The notes beneath the pieces were generated by a model. It made no database searches. It saw only the letters and a program-made list of their open reading frames with translations, and was not told the DNA's origin. From Phenylobacterium sp. (GTDB lineage Bacteria; Pseudomonadota; Alphaproteobacteria; Caulobacterales; Caulobacteraceae), in NCBI RefSeq assembly GCF_019636135.1, contig NZ_JAHBYD010000031.1, positions 1-58,445 on the forward strand: DNA of 58,445 nt, read 5' to 3'. This document shows positions 7,951 through 16,516 of the stretch, in pieces. The position numbers and the translations under genes were made by a program. Numbering within the stretch: the first letter of the stretch is position 1; each line of letters opens with the position of its first letter.

Positions 7951-8137
7951 GCGGAGCTTCCCCTGCGGCCGGTTGCGCCGTTCCGCCAAACTTGAGTAGT
8001 TTCCGGCGTCTTCCGAGGTGCGCGCTCGTGCGCCCCTCGTGGTTGGGGAAACACTGGGACGGGACTTTTCGGGCGAGGCCGTCGGCAAGGGCGGCGATCC
8101 GGGTCCTCTCGCGCAGGCGCAAAGGGGTTCGCTGCAA

Positions 8138-10282
8138 ATGAGTTCGATGTTGACGCTGGCGATCGTCGCTGGGGTGGCCGCCGTGCTGTACGGCGTGCTC
8201 CAGACGATGTCGCTGTTGCGCTCCTCTCCGGGTAACGCCCGGATGCAGGAGATCGCCGCCGCTATCCAGGAGGGGGCGCAGGCCTACCTCCAGAAGCAGT
8301 ACACCGCCATCGCGATCGTGGGTGTGGTCATCCTGATCGCCGGCTTCTTCCTGCTGGGCGCGCTGCCGGCCGTGGGCTTCGCCATCGGCGCGGTGCTGTC
8401 GGGCCTGGCGGGCTTCGCGGGCATGCTGATCTCGGTGCGCGCCAACGTGCGCACCGCGCAGGCCGCGTCGGAGGGGCTGGCCAAGGGCCTGTCGCTCGCG
8501 TTCCGCTCGGGCGCCATCACCGGCATGCTGGTGGCGGGCTTCGCCCTCCTGGGCGTCGCCGGCTACTACTACGTGCTGACCGGCGCGCTCGGCCTGGAGA
8601 ACACCAGCCGTGAAGTCGTCGACAGCCTGGTGGCCCTGGGCTTCGGCGCCTCGCTGATCTCCATCTTCGCCCGTCTCGGCGGCGGCATCTTCACCAAGGG
8701 CGCCGACGTGGGCGGCGACATGGTGGGCAAGGTCGAGGCCGGCATCCCGGAAGACGACCCGCGGAACGCCGCGACCATCGCCGACAACGTGGGCGACAAC
8801 GTCGGCGACTGCGCCGGCATGGCCGCCGACCTCTTCGAGACCTACGCGGTGACCACGGTCGCCACCATGGTGCTCGCGGCGATCTTCTTCCGCGACGCGG
8901 CCGACACGGTGTCCAGCATGATGCTGCTGCCGCTCGGCATCTGCGGCGTCTGCATCTTCACCTCGATCCTCGGCACCTTCGGCGTCCGGCTGGGCAAGTC
9001 CAACAACATCATGGGCGCGCTCTACCAGGGCCTGATCGTCACCGGCGTGCTCTCGATCCCCGCCATCTGGTGGGTCGTGAACACCCTGGTCACCGCCGAC
9101 GTCACCGTCGCGGCCGGCACGATCGCCGAGAAGACCTTCGGGGCGAACGAGCTCTTCTACTGCGGCCTCGTCGGCCTCGTCGTCACGGCGCTGATCGTCG
9201 TGATCACCGAGTACTACACGGGCACGGGCTTCCGGCCGGTGAAGTCGGTGGCCAAGGCCTCGGTCTCGGGCCACGGCACGAACGTGATCCAGGGCCTGGC
9301 CATGAGCCTGGAGTCCACCGCGGCCCCGGCGCTGGTGATCATCGCCGGCATCATCGTCACCTACAGCCTGGCGGGCCTGTTCGGCATCGCCATCGCGGTG
9401 ACCGCGATGCTGTCGCTGGCGGGCTTCATCGTGGCCCTCGACGCCTTCGGCCCGGTGACCGACAACGCCGGCGGCATCGCCGAGATGGCGGGCCTGCCCC
9501 CGGAAGTCCGCGTCACCACCGACGCGCTCGACGCCGTGGGCAACACCACCAAGGCCGTGACCAAGGGCTACGCCATCGGTTCGGCCGGCCTGGGCGCCCT
9601 GGTGCTCTTCGCCGCCTACACCGAGGACCTGAAGTTCTTCTCGGCCAACGCCGAGCCGGGCTCGTTCTTCGCCGACCTGGGCGCGGTCGCCTTCGACCTC
9701 TCCAACCCCTACGTGGTGGTCGGCCTGCTGTTCGGGGGGCTGCTGCCCTTCCTGTTCGGCGGCATGTCGATGACCGCCGTGGGCCGGGCCGCGGAATCGG
9801 TGGTGGAGGAAGTCCGCCGCCAGTTCCGTGAGAACCCCGGCATCATGACGGGCGAGGTGAAGCCGGAGTACGGCAAGGCCGTCGGCATCCTGACCACGGC
9901 GGCGATCCGCGAGATGATCGTCCCGTCGCTGCTGCCGGTCGCCTCGCCGGTCGTGCTGTTCTTCGTGATCAACGCCATCGCCGGCAAGGTGAACGGCTTC
10001 GCCGCGCTCGGCGCCATGCTGATGGGCGTGATCGTCACCGGCCTGTTCGTCGCCATCTCGATGACCTCGGGCGGCGGCGCGTGGGACAACGCCAAGAAGC
10101 TGATCGAGGAAGGCCACCACGGCGGCAAGGGCTCGGAGGCCCACAAGGCCGCCGTGACCGGCGACACCGTCGGCGACCCCTACAAGGACACGGCGGGCCC
10201 CGCCGTGAACCCGATGATCAAGATCACCAACATCGTGGCCCTGCTGCTGCTGGCGATCCTGGCGCACGGCGCGGTGGGCTGA
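8138..10282 (+). CDS. hppA: Membrane-bound proton-pumping pyrophosphatase, K+-independent type
   Basis: HppA hydrolyses pyrophosphate at the inner membrane and pumps protons. The 714-residue polytopic protein has the pyrophosphate-binding motifs DVGGDMVGKVEAGIPEDDP and DNVGDNVGDCAGMAADLFE, and the C-terminal GDTVGDPYKDTAGPAVNP. The potassium-determining motif reads GNTTKAVT. Lys there, with Thr three residues on, is the K+-independent signature, while K+-dependent enzymes carry Ala. The start is ATG 8138, with AAGGGG about ten bases upstream. The frame is open further upstream without homology. A strong terminator follows at 10422. The leader from 7951 to 8137 is long and shows no known motif. 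Confidence 0.96.
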   Translation: MSSMLTLAIVAGVAAVLYGVLQTMSLLRSSPGNARMQEIAAAIQEGAQAYLQKQYTAIAIVGVVILIAGFFLLGALPAVGFAIGAVLSGLAGFAGMLISVRANVRTAQAASEGLAKGLSLAFRSGAITGMLVAGFALLGVAGYYYVLTGALGLENTSREVVDSLVALGFGASLISIFARLGGGIFTKGADVGGDMVGKVEAGIPEDDPRNAATIADNVGDNVGDCAGMAADLFETYAVTTVATMVLAAIFFRDAADTVSSMMLLPLGICGVCIFTSILGTFGVRLGKSNNIMGALYQGLIVTGVLSIPAIWWVVNTLVTADVTVAAGTIAEKTFGANELFYCGLVGLVVTALIVVITEYYTGTGFRPVKSVAKASVSGHGTNVIQGLAMSLESTAAPALVIIAGIIVTYSLAGLFGIAIAVTAMLSLAGFIVALDAFGPVTDNAGGIAEMAGLPPEVRVTTDALDAVGNTTKAVTKGYAIGSAGLGALVLFAAYTEDLKFFSANAEPGSFFADLGAVAFDLSNPYVVVGLLFGGLLPFLFGGMSMTAVGRAAESVVEEVRRQFRENPGIMTGEVKPEYGKAVGILTTAAIREMIVPSLLPVASPVVLFFVINAIAGKVNGFAALGAMLMGVIVTGLFVAISMTSGGGAWDNAKKLIEEGHHGGKGSEAHKAAVTGDTVGDPYKDTAGPAVNPMIKITNIVALLLLAILAHGAVG

Positions 10283-10300
10283 GGCCCAATCCCCCGACCA

Positions 10301-10443
10301 TCCCTCCCCTTCAGGGGAGGGACAGGCCGCGCCAGCGGCCAGGGTGGGGAAGTGTGGTGCGAAACTCCGAGGGGTGGGGATGACCCAGGTTTTCCCCACC
10401 CGGCTCGGCTGCGCCGAGCTGTCCCTCCCCTGAAGGGGAGGGA
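10301..10443. repeat. Paired inverted palindromic repeat after hppA
   Basis: Two copies of a 22-base hairpin with 10-bp stems (10301-10322 and 10422-10443) lie at the ends of a larger imperfect inverted repeat. Each copy is followed inward by a similar G+C-rich segment ending in GTGGGG or its complement. This is the layout of a REP/BIME-type dispersed element sitting in a gap between convergent genes. Family membership is inferred. Confidence 0.6.
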
Positions 10444-10450
10444 TTTTTTT
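10422..10450 (+). terminator. Strong intrinsic terminator downstream of hppA
   Basis: A perfect 10-bp stem (10422-10431 with 10434-10443) with a two-base loop is followed directly by seven T residues on the plus strand. It is the inner-facing half of the paired repeat, so the repeat appears to have been co-opted as a terminator. Confidence 0.8.
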
Positions 10451-10452
10451 GG

Positions 10453-10959
10453 CTAGCGCCGATCTCCCGGACGCGAACCGGGGACGCCCTCGTCGTCCTG
10501 CGGCAGCAGGCCGCCGCGGCCCACGCTGCCCAGGAGTTGCTCGAGGATCGTCATCTCGCGGCCGCGCGTGGGGGTCTCGCGGGTGTTGTAGGCGATCACC
10601 TTGCCGTCCTTCAGCGTGTAGACGTTCACCGTCTCCACCAGCTCGCTCTCCTTGTTGAAGGCGATGGCGGTCACGTTGCGGGCGGTGACCTTCGGGCGGC
10701 GGAACGCCACGCGCTCCTTCACCTGGTTCACGTAGAACCAGACGTTCGGGTCGAACGTCGACTGCACCGAGGGCGAGCCCAGCTTGGCGCGCACGGTCGA
10801 CTTGGTGTCGGTCCCGACCTTCACGTCCTTCGGGTCGGAGTCGATCGCCTGGAAGCCCGAATAGCTGGTGATCGGAGAGCAGGCGCTCAGCCCGGCGGCC
10901 GCCAGGGTGACGGCGGCGAGGGCGGCCTGGAGACCGGAGGAGGCGGCGGGACGGGACAT
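10453..10959 (-). CDS. bamE: Outer membrane assembly lipoprotein BamE/SmpA family
   Basis: This 168-residue protein has a lipoprotein signal ending LSAC (lipidated Cys27), then the SmpA/OmlA fold: GTDTKSTVRAKLGSPSVQST, WFYVNQVKERVAFRRP and the AIAFNKESELVETVNVYTL segment. BamE is a small accessory lipoprotein of the BAM complex that inserts beta-barrel proteins into the outer membrane. The start ATG is at 10959. It is divergent from the bc1 chaperone gene and convergent with hppA. The C-terminal tail after GRGGLLPQ is low in complexity. Confidence 0.87.
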   Translation of the reverse strand: MSRPAASSGLQAALAAVTLAAAGLSACSPITSYSGFQAIDSDPKDVKVGTDTKSTVRAKLGSPSVQSTFDPNVWFYVNQVKERVAFRRPKVTARNVTAIAFNKESELVETVNVYTLKDGKVIAYNTRETPTRGREMTILEQLLGSVGRGGLLPQDDEGVPGSRPGDRR

Positions 10960-11070
10960 TCGGACTCGTTTCTGAAACCGGAGCCGGCAAGAGGCTTTGA
11001 CCTATCGCTGGCCGCCCCTTAGTTCAATGCCGCCTTTAGCCCCACCTTCGGGGCGAAATCGAGGCCCGTC

Positions 11071-11598
11071 ATGCTGAAGCGCCTGTTCAAGCCGAGACCC
11101 GCCGTGGAGGCGGGCCGCGCGCTCTATGCGCGCACGGTGGCGCAGGCCCGCAATCCGGCCCTCTACGCGACGCTGGGCGCGCCCGATACGCCCGAGGGCC
11201 GCTTCGAGGTCTACAGCCTGCACGTCTACCTGGTGCTGGAGCGCCTGAAGGGGCAGGGGCCGCAGGCGTCCGAGACGGCGCAGGCGCTGTTCGACACCTA
11301 CGTCAGCGCGCTGGACAACTCCCTGCGCGAGATGGGCGTGGGCGACCTGTCGGTGGGCAAGCGGATGCGCAAGCTGGGCGAGGCGTTCTTCGGCCGCGTC
11401 ACGTCGTACGAGAAGGCGCTGGCGGCGTTGCCGGACCGGACGGAGCTGGAGGCGATGCTCGCGCGCACGGTCTACGCCGGGGTCGCGGACGCCGACATCG
11501 GGCCGCTCGCGGACTACATCATGGCCCAGCGCGCCGTCCTGGCGAGCCAGCCGGTGGACGGCTTCTTCGCCGGCGAGATCGCGTGGGGCGCGCCTTGA
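11071..11598 (+). CDS. Ubiquinol-cytochrome c chaperone (CBP3-like)
   Basis: The 175-residue protein matches the ubiquinol-cytochrome c chaperone domain known from mitochondrial CBP3/UQCC1, which assists cytochrome b and bc1 complex assembly. Typical features are the N-terminal region with ARTVAQARNPALYATLGAPD, the segment RFEVYSLHVYLVLERLKGQG and LREMGVGDLSVGKRMRKLGE. It has no signal peptide, as expected for a cytoplasmic-face factor. The end overlaps the DUF177 gene. This pair ahead of plsX is common in alphaproteobacteria. Confidence 0.88.
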   Translation: MLKRLFKPRPAVEAGRALYARTVAQARNPALYATLGAPDTPEGRFEVYSLHVYLVLERLKGQGPQASETAQALFDTYVSALDNSLREMGVGDLSVGKRMRKLGEAFFGRVTSYEKALAALPDRTELEAMLARTVYAGVADADIGPLADYIMAQRAVLASQPVDGFFAGEIAWGAP

Positions 11599-12110
11599 GC
11601 TGGACCCGTCCGGTCAAGCTGCACGAACTGGCGCGCGGGCCGGTCTCGCTGAAGCTCGCGCCGGACGAGGCGCAGCGCGCGGCGCTGGCGAAGCAACTGG
11701 GTCTGCTTAGCCTGCCCAGCTTCACCGCCGACGTGACCGTGAAGCCCTGGCTGGACGGCGTCGAGGTGACGGGCCGCTTCAAGGCCGTGGTCGAGCAGGT
11801 CTGCGGGATCTCGCTCGATCGGTTCGAGCAGCCGGTCGCGGGCGAGATCGACCTCCGCGCCGTGCCGGCCGGCAGCCCGCATGCCGCCGAGCCGGCGGCC
11901 GGCGCGGTGGAACTGGACCCCGACGCCCCGGACGCCCCCGACATCCTGGACGGCGACGCCATCGACGTGGCCGCCGTGGCCGCCGAGCACCTGGCGCTGG
12001 AGATCGATCCGTTCCCGCGCAAGCCCGGCGCGACCTTCGACTACAAGCCGCCGGAGGAGGAGACGTCCCCCTTCGCGGCGCTGAAGAAGCTGCAGGAACC
12101 GAAGGGTTAG
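11583..12110 (+). CDS. YceD/DUF177 family protein
   Basis: This is a 175-residue DUF177 protein. The family is linked to 23S rRNA accumulation and often sits beside rpmF, plsX or fabH. Conserved parts are WTRPVKLHELARGP at the start, VTGRFKAVVEQVCGISLDRF and the C-terminal DPFPRKPG. I give the GTG at 11583. A TTG at 11595 that overlaps the previous stop (TTGA) starts directly before the conserved Ser-Trp-Thr-Arg and is equally plausible. The C-terminal third is acidic and rich in Asp, Ala and Pro. A rpmF gene does not follow here; plsX does. Confidence 0.82.
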   Translation: MGRALSWTRPVKLHELARGPVSLKLAPDEAQRAALAKQLGLLSLPSFTADVTVKPWLDGVEVTGRFKAVVEQVCGISLDRFEQPVAGEIDLRAVPAGSPHAAEPAAGAVELDPDAPDAPDILDGDAIDVAAVAAEHLALEIDPFPRKPGATFDYKPPEEETSPFAALKKLQEPKG

Positions 12111-12254
12111 TTCCCAGCCTGCCACGGCGCCGCTATGGTCGCCGGAATCGCAGACCGTTCTCAGCCGAAGTGGAAACCGGTTCGGCGTCCGGAACGGTCC
12201 AAGCCAGGAGCCGCGGTCGGCGAAGCCGATCGCTCGGGGGACGAAAGCGCCGAC

Positions 12255-13310
12255 TTGACCCAGCTGCTGGTGATTTCGATCGACGCCATGGGCGGCGATC
12301 ACGGGCCGTCCGTGGTGGTGCCGGCGTGCGCCCATGCGTTGCCGGGCCTTCCCGGCGATGCGCGCCTGGTCCTGCACGGCGACGAGGCCGCGATCCGCGC
12401 CGAGGCCCAGAAGTGCAGGCTGGCGCTGGACCGCGTCGAGATCCGGCATGCCGACAAGGTCATCGCCATGGACGAGAAGCCCGCCCAGGCCATGCGCCGC
12501 GGCAAGGGCTCGTCCATGTGGAACGCCGTCGAGGCGATCCGTGAAGGTCACGCCGACGTCGCCGTCTCGGCCGGCAACACCGGCGCCCTGATGGCCATCT
12601 CCATGCTGATCCTGCGCATGACGGCCGATCTCGATCGGCCGGCGCTCGTCGCCTCGATGCCCCACGCCCGCGGCGTCACCACCTTCCTGGACGCCGGCGC
12701 CAACATCGACTGCGACGCCGAGCGCCTGGTCGAGTTCGCCATCATGGGCGAGGCGTATCACCGCGCGGCCCACGGCGTCGCGAGGCCCACCGTGGGCCTG
12801 CTGAACGTCGGCTCCGAGGAGATGAAGGGGCACGAGGAGGTCCGCGAAGCCAACCGCATCCTCCGCGAGGGCCGGATCGACCTCGAGTACAAGGGCTTCG
12901 TCGAGGGCGACGACATCACCGGCGGCGCCGTGGACGTGGTGGTCACCGACGGCTTCACCGGCAACGTGGCCCTGAAGGCCATGGAGGGCGCCGCGAGGTT
13001 CATGTTCGGCGAGCTGCGCGCCGCGCTGACCAACGGAGCCGTCGCCAGACTGGGCGCGATCCTGGCCCGACCTGCGCTGCTGAAGTTCCGCGACAAGATC
13101 AGCCCGCCGCCGGCGGCGCCGCTCCTGGGCCTGAACGGCCTGGTCCTCAAGTGCCACGGCTCGGCCGAGACCCGCGATTTCGCCAAGGCGGTGAAGGCCG
13201 CGGCCGATCTTTCGCAAAGCGGGTTTGCCTCCGAGATCGAACGGAATATGAGGCGGCTTCCCGCTGCGCTCGCCGACGCGGGTCCCGCATCCGCGGACGG
13301 AGCCGCCTGA
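12255..13310 (+). CDS. plsX: Phosphate acyltransferase PlsX
   Basis: PlsX converts acyl-ACP to acyl-phosphate, the donor for PlsY in phosphatidic acid synthesis. The protein has the N-terminal ISIDAMGGDHGP, AVSAGNTGALMA, DAGANIDCDAERLVEFA, GLLNVGSEEMKGHE and VVTDGFTGNVALKAMEG, all diagnostic. The open frame extends upstream, but homology begins at the TTG or the next valine, so I chose TTG 12255 (351 residues); GTG 12270 is an alternative. It is two bases from fabH, making a lipid-initiation pair. Confidence 0.93.
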   Translation: MTQLLVISIDAMGGDHGPSVVVPACAHALPGLPGDARLVLHGDEAAIRAEAQKCRLALDRVEIRHADKVIAMDEKPAQAMRRGKGSSMWNAVEAIREGHADVAVSAGNTGALMAISMLILRMTADLDRPALVASMPHARGVTTFLDAGANIDCDAERLVEFAIMGEAYHRAAHGVARPTVGLLNVGSEEMKGHEEVREANRILREGRIDLEYKGFVEGDDITGGAVDVVVTDGFTGNVALKAMEGAARFMFGELRAALTNGAVARLGAILARPALLKFRDKISPPPAAPLLGLNGLVLKCHGSAETRDFAKAVKAAADLSQSGFASEIERNMRRLPAALADAGPASADGAA

Positions 13311-13311
13311 A

Positions 13312-14304
13312 TTGCCCCCCAAGTCTCCTGGTGTCCTGCGTAGCGTCGTGACCGGGGTCGGCGGCTTCCTGCCCGACCGCATCGTCACGAACGACGAACT
13401 CTCCAAGCTGGTCGAGACGTCGGACGAGTGGATCCGCGAGCGCACGGGCATCCGGCAGCGCCGGCAGGCCGACGACGACACGCCCGTCTCCGATCTCGCC
13501 GTGGAAGCCGCCCGCCGCGCCCTGGCCGCCGCCGGCCGCGCGCCGCAGGACGTCGACCTGATCATCGTGGCGACGACCACGCCCGACCTGACCTTCCCCG
13601 CCACGGCCACCATCGTACAGCGCAAGCTGGGCTGCCCGATCGGGATCGCCTTCGACGTGCAGGCCGTCTGCTCGGGCTTCGTCTACGCCCTGTCGGTCGC
13701 GGACGGCTTCGTGGCCCGCAACCGCAGCAGGTGCGCGCTGGTCATCGGCGCCGAGACCATGACGCGGCTGATGGACTGGACCGACCGTGGCACCTGCGTG
13801 CTGTTCGGCGACGGCGCCGGCGCGGTCGTGCTGGAGCCGGGCGAAGGCGAGGGGACCACGGCCGACCGCGGCCTGCTGGGCTTCGCGCTGCGCGCCGACG
13901 GGACCAAGCAGGAACTCCTCTACGTCGACGGCGGCGTCTCGACCAACCGCCAGACCGGCTACCTGCGCATGCAGGGCAACCAGGTGTTCCGCCATGCCGT
14001 GGTGAACATCTCCGAGGCGGTGACCGCTGCGGCCGCAGACGCGGGCGTCTCGGTGCCCGAGGTCGACTGGTTCATCCCCCACCAGGCCAACCAGCGGATC
14101 CTGGAGGGCGTCGCCCGGCGCCTGGGCATCGACGAGAGCAAGGTCATCTCCACGGTCGCCGAGCACGCGAACACCTCGGCGGCGTCGATTCCCCTTGCGC
14201 TGGACGAGGGCGTGAAGGACGGTCGCATCAAGCCGGGACAGCTTCTGCTGCTCGAGGCGATGGGCGGTGGGTTGACCTGGGGCGCCTGCGTCCTGCGCCT
14301 TTAG
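13312..14304 (+). CDS. fabH: Beta-ketoacyl-ACP synthase III
   Basis: FabH condenses acetyl-CoA with malonyl-ACP to start fatty-acid chains. The 330-residue protein has the catalytic Cys in AVCSGFVYALSVADG (Cys120), the His in IPHQANQRILEG and the Asn in HANTSAASIPLALDEG. Other landmarks are SDEWIRERTGIRQRR and the Gly-rich end MGGGLTWGACVLRL. The TTG start follows the plsX stop by one base, so the genes are coupled. No promoter is seen between them. Confidence 0.95.
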   Translation: MPPKSPGVLRSVVTGVGGFLPDRIVTNDELSKLVETSDEWIRERTGIRQRRQADDDTPVSDLAVEAARRALAAAGRAPQDVDLIIVATTTPDLTFPATATIVQRKLGCPIGIAFDVQAVCSGFVYALSVADGFVARNRSRCALVIGAETMTRLMDWTDRGTCVLFGDGAGAVVLEPGEGEGTTADRGLLGFALRADGTKQELLYVDGGVSTNRQTGYLRMQGNQVFRHAVVNISEAVTAAAADAGVSVPEVDWFIPHQANQRILEGVARRLGIDESKVISTVAEHANTSAASIPLALDEGVKDGRIKPGQLLLLEAMGGGLTWGACVLRL

Positions 14305-14307
14305 GGC

Positions 14308-14333
14308 GGCTTCTTGGGTCGGCTTCTTAGGTC
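14308..14333. repeat. Two-copy 13-base tandem repeat after fabH
   Basis: GGCTTCTTGGGTC at 14308-14320 is followed directly by GGCTTCTTAGGTC at 14321-14333, one base different. It lies in the 82-base fabH-ihfA gap. Its function is unknown and it may simply be slippage. Confidence 0.6.
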
Positions 14334-14386
14334 GGGGCCGCAAAGCGTGACTTGAAGTCTTTGTAGCAATAGGACAATCAAGACAC

Positions 14387-14722
14387 ATGAACGATGTGGC
14401 TATGGGGACGCAGGCGATCATGAAGGGGGCGACGGTAACGCGAGCCGACCTCTGCGAGGCGGTCCACGAGCAGGTCGGCCTCACGCGTCAGGATTGCTCC
14501 GAGCTCGTCGAGCGGGTCCTGGAGCTGATGTGCGTCGCCCTGGAACGGGGCGAACAGGTCAAGCTCAGCGGCTTCGGCGTCTTCCAGGTCCGCGCCAAGC
14601 GCGCCCGCATGGGACGCAACCCGAAGACCGGCGAGCCCGCCGCCATCGATCCGCGCCGCGTGATCGGCTTCCGCGCGAGCCAGGTGATGAAGGCCCGGGT
14701 CGACCGGGCCCTGTCGCGGTGA
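14387..14722 (+). CDS. ihfA: Integration host factor, alpha subunit
   Basis: IHF alpha is half of the sequence-specific DNA-bending heterodimer. The 111-residue protein has the HU/IHF fold: TRADLCEAVHEQVGLTRQDC, LELMCVALERGEQVKLSGFG and the beta-arm FQVRAKRARMGRNPKTGEP, whose Asn-Pro intercalates DNA. The ATG at 14387 has only a weak AGGA site. ATG 14402 or 14420 would give products nearer to the core length. It sits between fabH and a merR-type gene, the usual alphaproteobacterial order. Confidence 0.94.
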   Translation: MNDVAMGTQAIMKGATVTRADLCEAVHEQVGLTRQDCSELVERVLELMCVALERGEQVKLSGFGVFQVRAKRARMGRNPKTGEPAAIDPRRVIGFRASQVMKARVDRALSR

Positions 14723-14738
14723 GGACCGCGTAACCGCG

Positions 14739-15152
14739 GTGGCCAAGGGGCCCGACGCCTTCAGGACGATCTCCGAAGCGGCGGACGAACTCGACGTGCC
14801 CCAGCATGTGCTCCGGTTCTGGGAGACCAGGTTCAGCTTCATCAAGCCCATGAAGCGGGCCGGCGGGCGGCGGTTCTATCGCCCGTCAGACATCGCCGTG
14901 CTGAAGGGCGTGCGCCGCCTGCTCCACGACGAGGGCTACACCATCAAGGGGGTCCAGAAGCTCCAGCGCGAGCAGGGCCTGAAGCGCCTGGTCGCGGCGG
15001 GCGAGGGCGTCACCTTCTCGGCCCCGACCCCGGACAAACCCTCGGCTCCCGTCGATCCGAAAGCCCCGGCGGGCGACAGGAGCGGGCTCCTCGAGGCCCT
15101 GCAGGACCTGGAATCGATCAAGGCCCGGCTCGACGGCCTCCTGAAGAAGTAG
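14739..15152 (+). CDS. MerR-family transcriptional regulator
   Basis: This is a 137-residue protein with an N-terminal MerR winged helix-turn-helix: RTISEAADELDVPQHVLRFW followed by ETRFSFIKPMKRAGGRRFYR and the EGYTIKGVQKLQREQG segment. The C-terminal part is Pro-rich and ends in a short predicted coiled coil (LLEALQDLESIKARLDGLL). It has no metal-binding cysteines, so it is not a MerR metal sensor. It is preceded by ihfA at 16 bases and starts at GTG. This regulator is a fixed neighbour of ihfA in alphaproteobacteria, but its target is not known from the sequence. Confidence 0.88.
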   Translation: MAKGPDAFRTISEAADELDVPQHVLRFWETRFSFIKPMKRAGGRRFYRPSDIAVLKGVRRLLHDEGYTIKGVQKLQREQGLKRLVAAGEGVTFSAPTPDKPSAPVDPKAPAGDRSGLLEALQDLESIKARLDGLLKK

Positions 15153-15327
15153 CGGCGCCCCAGGTGCAGGCTCGCGGAGGCTGATCGGAGGAGCTCGCAG
15201 GTCCTGGAACCCTCCCTTTGCGCCATTCCATCTGGGCGCCGGGATGGGCGGTATCGAGGACGCACCCCTAGGACTTTGGTCCTACGACTTCCGTCCGATA
15301 CCCGCGCCGGGCGCCGCGTGGCAGCGT

Positions 15328-15348
15328 CTCCTGGTCAGATCAGGAGGG
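15328..15348 (+). promoter_or_regulatory. Hairpin overlapping the ribosome site of the PEP-CTERM gene
   Basis: CTCCTG at 15328-15333 can pair with CAGGAG at 15341-15346, which is most of the AGGAGGG Shine-Dalgarno (15342-15348) seven bases before the GTG start. A second hairpin, TAGGAC/GTCCTA at 15269-15284, lies upstream. The structure could limit translation. No ligand motif is recognised. Confidence 0.4.
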
Positions 15349-15355
15349 CTTCCCG

Positions 15356-16024
15356 GTGCGAAACACCAACCTATGGGCGTACTTCGCCGCGCCGCTCGCG
15401 GGCCTCGCCGGCGCCGTGGCGGTCGCGTCCGCACCGGCCCACGCCGGGACGGCCGTCATCGTCGACACCGGCGATCCGACCCAGCTCAACGCGGGCTACT
15501 CGCTCCTCAACGCCAATGCGATCCCGGGCTTTGGCCCGCAGTCCATCGCCGCGCGGTTCGTGGTGGACACGGAGCTCACCATCACCAGCATCGAAGGCTG
15601 GGTGGGCCGTTTCGGCGACGGGCCGAGCACCTATCACATCACGCTCTACGAGGACGGGCCGGGCCCCAGCTACTGGACCCCCGGCGCTCAACTCTACACG
15701 ATCGGCCTGTCGGACGGCGGGCCGGGCAACGGCTACATCGGCACGAGCGACATCAGTTGGCGCGTCGGGCCGGGCGCCTACTGGGTCGGCTTCGAGGTGC
15801 TGCCCGGGGACACCCTGTTCGGCTTCATGCCCTACTTCGTGCCGCGGCCGCTGCAGGAAGCCATCGGTCCGCCCGGCGCCTATTTCAGAGCAGCCGGCGC
15901 GCCGGGCTCAGCCTTCCGCATCTCGGGCGTGATCCCCGAGCCGGGCGCCTGGGCGCTGATGATCGTGGGCTTCGGCGCGGCCGGCGCGGTGCTGCGGGCG
16001 CGACGCCGCGCGGCGGCGGTCTAG
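15356..16024 (+). CDS. Exported protein with PEP-CTERM (PEPxxWA) sorting tail
   Basis: The 222-residue protein has an N-terminal signal peptide cleaved after AHA (residue 30), a beta-rich middle region, and a C-terminal sorting tail PEPGAWALMIVGFGAAG (residues 194-210) followed by the basic end RARRR. This tripartite tail (PEP motif, membrane helix, Arg cluster) marks the PEP-CTERM class, which exosortase enzymes process for export to the cell surface or extracellular matrix. The alphaproteobacterial form is PEPxxWA. No exosortase is in the window. The middle region is not recognised. The start is GTG with a strong ribosome site. Confidence 0.85.
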   Translation: MRNTNLWAYFAAPLAGLAGAVAVASAPAHAGTAVIVDTGDPTQLNAGYSLLNANAIPGFGPQSIAARFVVDTELTITSIEGWVGRFGDGPSTYHITLYEDGPGPSYWTPGAQLYTIGLSDGGPGNGYIGTSDISWRVGPGAYWVGFEVLPGDTLFGFMPYFVPRPLQEAIGPPGAYFRAAGAPGSAFRISGVIPEPGAWALMIVGFGAAGAVLRARRRAAAV

Positions 16025-16053
16025 CCAGGAAGGGAAATCTCGCCGCCGGCCGC

Positions 16054-16130
<77 letters not shown>

Positions 16131-16222
16131 AAGGGCCAGGCGGCGAGGGGCGTCTTCTAGCGGAAGCAGGGATGAGGGCAAGGCCCAACTTCCTTTCCCG
16201 CACACGCGGGAAGGGAAGGGCC

Positions 16223-16420
16223 TCAACCCTCCCGGTTCATCCACCTGATCAGCGGGAACAGCGGCACGCCCCAGACCGTGCCGGCCACGCCGTAGTAGGC
16301 GAGGCGGGCGGCCCAGTGGTCGGGGATGTAGTCGCCCACGCTCACGACCACGACGACATAGAGGCCGCAGAACGCGAGGATCGCGATCATGCCGATGAAC
16401 TTGCGCAGGCGCGGGGACAT
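16223..16420 (-). CDS. DUF2842 small membrane protein
   Basis: This is a 65-residue protein with two hydrophobic segments (roughly residues 8-27 and 38-57) and conserved RKFIGMIAILAFCGLYVVV and PLFPLIRWMNR, matching the alphaproteobacterial DUF2842 family. The function is unknown. It probably sits in the inner membrane. It lies between tRNA-Pro and the divergent heme A synthase gene. The 97 bases to the next gene contain nothing else clear. Confidence 0.82.
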   Translation of the reverse strand: MSPRLRKFIGMIAILAFCGLYVVVVVSVGDYIPDHWAARLAYYGVAGTVWGVPLFPLIRWMNREG

Positions 16421-16516
16421 GGGGAGCCGTCATAGAGCGCTCGCCGCGGCGGCGTAAGCCCGCTAAAGGGTCCGGCTCAAAGCCAACCGAGAAAAGTCCG
16501 CGTACCCTTAGGCGCC

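Noticed and set aside
15153..15355. A small structured RNA gene between merR and the PEP-CTERM gene
   Set aside because: Several hairpins exist, but no known RNA family fits and no promoter or terminator pair frames a transcript.
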